NCBI GenBank assembly: GCA_036744635.1
Contig: DAIOHQ010000252.1
Location: forward strand, 1 to 6,925
Direction: 5' to 3'
Source of the DNA: DAIOHQ01 sp036744635
Lineage (GTDB): Bacteria > Planctomycetota > Phycisphaerae > Tepidisphaerales > Tepidisphaeraceae
Length of the DNA stretch: 6,925 bases
Positions 4,541 through 6,925 of the stretch are shown one piece after another. Each line of letters opens with the position of its first letter. Within the stretch, counting starts at the first letter, position 1. The position numbers were made by a program, and so were the translations under genes. The notes below the pieces were generated by a model. It ran no database searches. It had not been told where the DNA came from and saw nothing but the letters and a program-made list of their open reading frames with translations.

Positions 4541-5609
4541 TCTTCGGCTGCTGTTGCGACAGGCAGTGGATGGCGCCGAGGCCCCAGATCAGTTCCACGC
4601 AGTCGATGCCGATGACCTTGTGTCTTGGCAGGTGGCGTTGAAGGATTTCCAGTGCCCGGCGGTCGTTCCTGCGGTGTCGGTAGGTTGGCACCAGCAGTGC
4701 CCCATTCACGAAATAGAAGTTCACGTAGGTCGCGGGCAGGCGCTGGCCGGCGTGTTCGACCACGCCGGGCATGGGAATTTCCACGACGTCAAACGGCCGG
4801 CCATCCTGGTCGTGCAACAGATCCAGTTGCCGCCGGGCATCGTTGAGCACGCGAAAATTCTCATCCTTCGGATCCTCCTCCATGCCGATCACGATCGTGC
4901 GGGCGTCGACGAAACGGGCCAGATCGTCGATGTGTCCATCGGTGTCGTCGCCGGCGATTCCGCCGCTGAGCCAGCAGACATGGCGCTGGCCGTAATAGTC
5001 CTTGAGATAGCGCTCGATCTGCTTCTTCGACAGCTTCGGATTGCGGTTCTTGTTGAGCAGGCAATCGGTGGTGGTCAACACCGTGCCGGCGCCGTTGAAC
5101 TCCACCGAGCCGCCTTCCATCACGATCTTGGGATAGAAGACCGGCAGTCTCAGCTCTTCGGCGATGCGCGTGGGCACGGCATCATCGTCATCGTAGGGCG
5201 GATATTTCCCGCCCCACGCGTTGAAGCCCCAGTCCACCACCGCCAGCTTCTTCCCGCCGGCGCGGCTTGGTTTCACCACAAAGCCCGGCCCGTGATCGCG
5301 GCACCAGCTCTCGTTGGTCTTGATATGGTGGAAGAAGATGTTGCGGAGAGGACAGCGGTGTCCCTTCAACTGCTCGCGCACGATGCGCTGGTAGTTGCCG
5401 TTGGGCACGTTGATGTGTACCTGCTCGCGGGGAGCGATCTCGCGAAAGATGCGAGCCAGGTTCTCCGGCACCGTGTGATATTTATCGGGGAAGGAAATTC
5501 CCTCCGGCCGCGGCCAGGAAAACCACGTCCCCGCGTGCGCCTCCCATTCGGCGGGAAAGGAATATCCCAAATCCGCCGGACTCTTCTCGAACACTTTTAC
5601 CTTCGCCAT
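4536..5609 (-). CDS. aguA: Agmatine deiminase
   Basis: This 357-residue cytoplasmic enzyme of the Porphyromonas-type peptidyl-arginine deiminase / agmatine deiminase family converts agmatine to N-carbamoylputrescine and ammonia. The catalytic residues are all visible. Cys349 lies in WGLGAIHCLSQQQP, the C-terminal family hallmark. His226 lies in GDDTDGHIDD (220-229), Asp105 in WCRDHGP (102-108), and an acidic MEGGSVEFNG motif starts at 164. The N-terminus (YSFPAEWEAHAGTWFSWP) is also diagnostic. The ATG at 5609-5607 has AGGGAG upstream. The last codons and stop run into a REP-like repeat. It lies 244 bases downstream of aguB on the same strand, the gap being enlarged by a mobile element. It converges with pdaD, which supplies its substrate. 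Confidence 0.97.
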   Translation of the reverse strand: MAKVKVFEKSPADLGYSFPAEWEAHAGTWFSWPRPEGISFPDKYHTVPENLARIFREIAPREQVHINVPNGNYQRIVREQLKGHRCPLRNIFFHHIKTNESWCRDHGPGFVVKPSRAGGKKLAVVDWGFNAWGGKYPPYDDDDAVPTRIAEELRLPVFYPKIVMEGGSVEFNGAGTVLTTTDCLLNKNRNPKLSKKQIERYLKDYYGQRHVCWLSGGIAGDDTDGHIDDLARFVDARTIVIGMEEDPKDENFRVLNDARRQLDLLHDQDGRPFDVVEIPMPGVVEHAGQRLPATYVNFYFVNGALLVPTYRHRRNDRRALEILQRHLPRHKVIGIDCVELIWGLGAIHCLSQQQPKI

Positions 5610-5617
5610 CGGCCTCG

Positions 5618-5623
5618 CTCCCT
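5618..5623 (-). promoter_or_regulatory. Ribosome binding site of aguA
   Basis: The minus strand reads AGGGAG here, eight bases before the ATG, followed by a second purine run GAGG (5616-5613) that is too close to the ATG to serve. It confirms the start at 5609 and shows aguA can be translated independently of aguB. Confidence 0.7.
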
Positions 5624-5715
5624 GGCTAATGCAGTATCACCAGCCCAATAGGGCGGTCGCTGCTCATCCATCATCGCGATTGGCGCCGCCGCGAAACACT
5701 TTGGCGGGCACTCGG

Positions 5716-5721
5716 TCAGGT
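5716..5721. repeat. Target-site duplication, left copy
   Basis: TCAGGT abuts the left end of the palindromic element and recurs at 5854-5859 against its right end. The identity can be read as nine bases (GTCAGGTCG at 5715-5723 and 5853-5861) if the element's outer bases are included. Such a repeat is the expected trace of a staggered-cut insertion. Confidence 0.65.
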
Positions 5722-5853
5722 CGGCAATGGGTCAGTTTGAAATTTCTGGGTGCCACAGGTCGCGGTACTCCGAGACCTGTGCCGCGTAGCGACGCGGTAA
5801 GACACAGGTCTGCGAGTACGCCGACCTGTGGCACCCAAACTGACCCACTACCG
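5722..5853. mobile_element. 132-base palindromic MITE-like element
   Basis: The ends are 18-base terminal inverted repeats: CGGCAATGGGTCAGTTTG on the left and CGGTAGTGGGTCAGTTTG on the right, 16 of 18 identical. Inside lie three hairpins in a row. Two arm hairpins pair CACAGGTC with GACCTGTG (5754-5781 and 5803-5830). A central one pairs CCGCGT with ACGCGG around AGCG (5782-5797). The left arm carries about nine extra bases (AAATTTCTG). There is no coding capacity, so it would need a transposase supplied elsewhere. TCAGGT flanks it directly on both sides. It fills most of the aguB-aguA gap and could form a strong hairpin in any shared transcript. I do not recognise the family. Confidence 0.75.
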
Positions 5854-5859
5854 TCAGGT
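5854..5859. repeat. Target-site duplication, right copy
   Basis: This TCAGGT is the complement of the last aguB codon and its TGA stop. The insertion thus appears to have duplicated the very end of aguB, leaving the gene intact. The other copy is at 5716-5721. Confidence 0.65.
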
Positions 5860-6855
5860 CGCATCCACAAACCGGCGGGTCATGTTGCCGTAGGCGTCGA
5901 CGCGCCGGTCGCGGAGGAAGGGCCAGTGGGTGCGGCTGAACTCAACCCTTTCGAGGTCGCAGGGCACCAGCAGAATTTCTTCCTTATCCGAGGATGCTTT
6001 TTTCACGATCTGTCCGTTGGGCGCGGCCACGAAGCTTTGGCCCCAGAACTCGATGCCTGCCTCATTTACCGGTTTGCCATCCGCTCCCAGCACCTTCTCC
6101 AGGCCGATGCGATTGGGCGCGCAGACGTAGCAGCCGTTGGCGACCGCGTGCGAGCGCTGGATCAGTTCCCACGACTCGTGCTGCGCCTTGCCGTGTTCCG
6201 CCTTCTCGGAGGGATGCCAGCCGATGGCGGTGGGATAAAAAAGAATCTGCGCGCCCTGCAGCGCCGTCAGCCGGGCGCCTTCGGGGAACCACTGGTCCCA
6301 GCAGATCAGCACGCCGATCTTCGCGTGCTTCGTATTCCAGGTACGAAAGCCGGATGACTCACTACCGGAATGTCCGTCGCCGGCGTGCCCGCCGTTGGCG
6401 TCGCCGGGGGTGAAGTAAAATTTTTCGTAGTAGAGCGGATCATCCGGAATGTGCATCTTGCGATACACGCCCAGCAGCGACCCGTCGGCGTCGATCACCG
6501 CGGCGGTGTTGTGATAGAGCCCTTCCGTGCGCTTCTCAAAGAGCGATGCGATGATCACCGCGTTGTATTTTTTGGCGATCATGGCGAATGCGTCGGTGCT
6601 CGGCCCGGGAATGGTTTCGGCCAGCTTGAAGAAACGGTGGTCCTCCACCTGGCAGAAATACTGGGATGCGAACAGCTCCTGGGTGCAGATGATCTGGGCG
6701 CCCTGCCTGGCCGCCTGCTCGACCAGGCGAAACTGTTTGGCGCGGTTTTCCTTCACATTGGCCGAGCAGGTCATCTGCGTCAGCGCGACGTGTACAATGC
6801 TGCTGCGCTTGGTGCTCTTGAGGCTCCCGTCGCTCTTTTGCGTCTGTTTCTTCAT
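5854..6855 (-). CDS. aguB: N-carbamoylputrescine amidase
   Basis: This 333-residue nitrilase-superfamily enzyme hydrolyses N-carbamoylputrescine to putrescine, carbon dioxide and ammonia, completing the agmatine route. The Glu-Lys-Cys triad is intact: Glu60 in CTQELF, Lys133 in YRKMHIPD, Cys185 in ICWDQWFPE. The ICTQELF, YYEKFYFTPGD and NRIG motifs fit AguB better than other branches. Homology starts near residue 19; the first 18 residues form a Lys/Ser-rich extension, and no alternative start lies between it and the core. Residues 152-169 are a Gly/His/Asp/Ser-rich stretch longer than I expect between FTPGD and the next strand. No SD precedes the ATG at 6855. The gene is bracketed by copies of one palindromic element, 17 bases before the start and directly at the stop. 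It is probably expressed with aguA. Confidence 0.96.
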   Translation of the reverse strand: MKKQTQKSDGSLKSTKRSSIVHVALTQMTCSANVKENRAKQFRLVEQAARQGAQIICTQELFASQYFCQVEDHRFFKLAETIPGPSTDAFAMIAKKYNAVIIASLFEKRTEGLYHNTAAVIDADGSLLGVYRKMHIPDDPLYYEKFYFTPGDANGGHAGDGHSGSESSGFRTWNTKHAKIGVLICWDQWFPEGARLTALQGAQILFYPTAIGWHPSEKAEHGKAQHESWELIQRSHAVANGCYVCAPNRIGLEKVLGADGKPVNEAGIEFWGQSFVAAPNGQIVKKASSDKEEILLVPCDLERVEFSRTHWPFLRDRRVDAYGNMTRRFVDAT

Positions 6856-6872
6856 GCATCAATTGGAAAGTT

Positions 6873-6925
6873 CGGTAGTGGGTCAGTTTGGGTGCCACAG
6901 GTCGGCGTACTCGCAGACCTGTGTC
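6873..6925. mobile_element. Second copy of the MITE-like element (cut by window end)
   Basis: These 53 bases are identical to the reverse complement of 5801-5853. They begin with the terminal repeat CGGTAGTGGGTCAGTTTG and contain one full arm hairpin (6896-6923). The identity starts exactly at the element boundary, so this is a true end. The rest lies beyond the window. The flanking six bases, AAAGTT (6867-6872), would be one half of its target duplication. The element lies where the aguB promoter would be expected. Confidence 0.75.

Noticed and set aside
4383..5651. 422-codon open frame on the plus strand
   Set aside because: It runs antisense across aguA, which has complete catalytic motifs. 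Its own translation shows no recognisable domain.
5722..6925. aguB plus both elements as a single composite transposon
   Set aside because: The left element carries its own TCAGGT duplication on both sides, which points to a separate insertion. The far end of the right copy is not visible.

Overview
The window is GC-rich bacterial DNA with seven well-supported protein genes. Gene content, long coding runs and Shine-Dalgarno (SD) sites all fit a bacterium. My best guess at the lineage is Planctomycetota, class Phycisphaerae. That rests mainly on the lipoprotein at 1476-2591, whose paired 'DWYVV...LYYG' and 'YWSLQIAAF...SSVCIGAW' segments resemble proteins I remember from that group. Acidobacteriota is the main alternative, and I could not test either.

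Layout. Positions 74-665 (minus strand) hold a HigB/HigA toxin-antitoxin pair in the usual toxin-first order, with a palindromic promoter/operator upstream. Positions 1-73, downstream of higA, show nothing recognisable. Positions 666-1475 hold no convincing gene. This stretch carries the higBA promoter, a questionable small hydrophobic reading frame, two plausible sigma-70 promoters, a degenerate 7-base tandem array and a 10-base tandem repeat. Positions 1476-3232 (plus) hold a lipoprotein with two SPOR-like segments, followed 26 bases later by an RdgB/HAM1-type dITP/XTP pyrophosphatase, probably one operon. Positions 3318-3734 (plus) hold a single-domain universal stress protein with its own promoter.

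Positions 3865-6855 hold a complete three-enzyme route from arginine to putrescine. A pyruvoyl-dependent arginine decarboxylase (PdaD, plus strand) makes agmatine. On the opposite strand, agmatine deiminase (AguA) makes N-carbamoylputrescine, and N-carbamoylputrescine amidase (AguB) makes putrescine. pdaD and aguA converge on an 86-base gap occupied by an inverted pair of REP-like hairpins, one of which supplies the aguA stop codon.

The most interesting non-coding feature is a 132-base palindromic MITE-like element at 5722-5853. It has 18-base terminal inverted repeats and a TCAGGT duplication on either side, and it sits exactly at the aguB stop codon. An identical 53-base stretch in inverted orientation starts 17 bases upstream of the aguB start codon and runs off the window end, so aguB is bracketed by two copies. 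Base differences between the element's arms are compensatory within each arm's own hairpin, which suggests the local hairpins are what is maintained. I found no CRISPR array, tRNA, rRNA or transposase gene.
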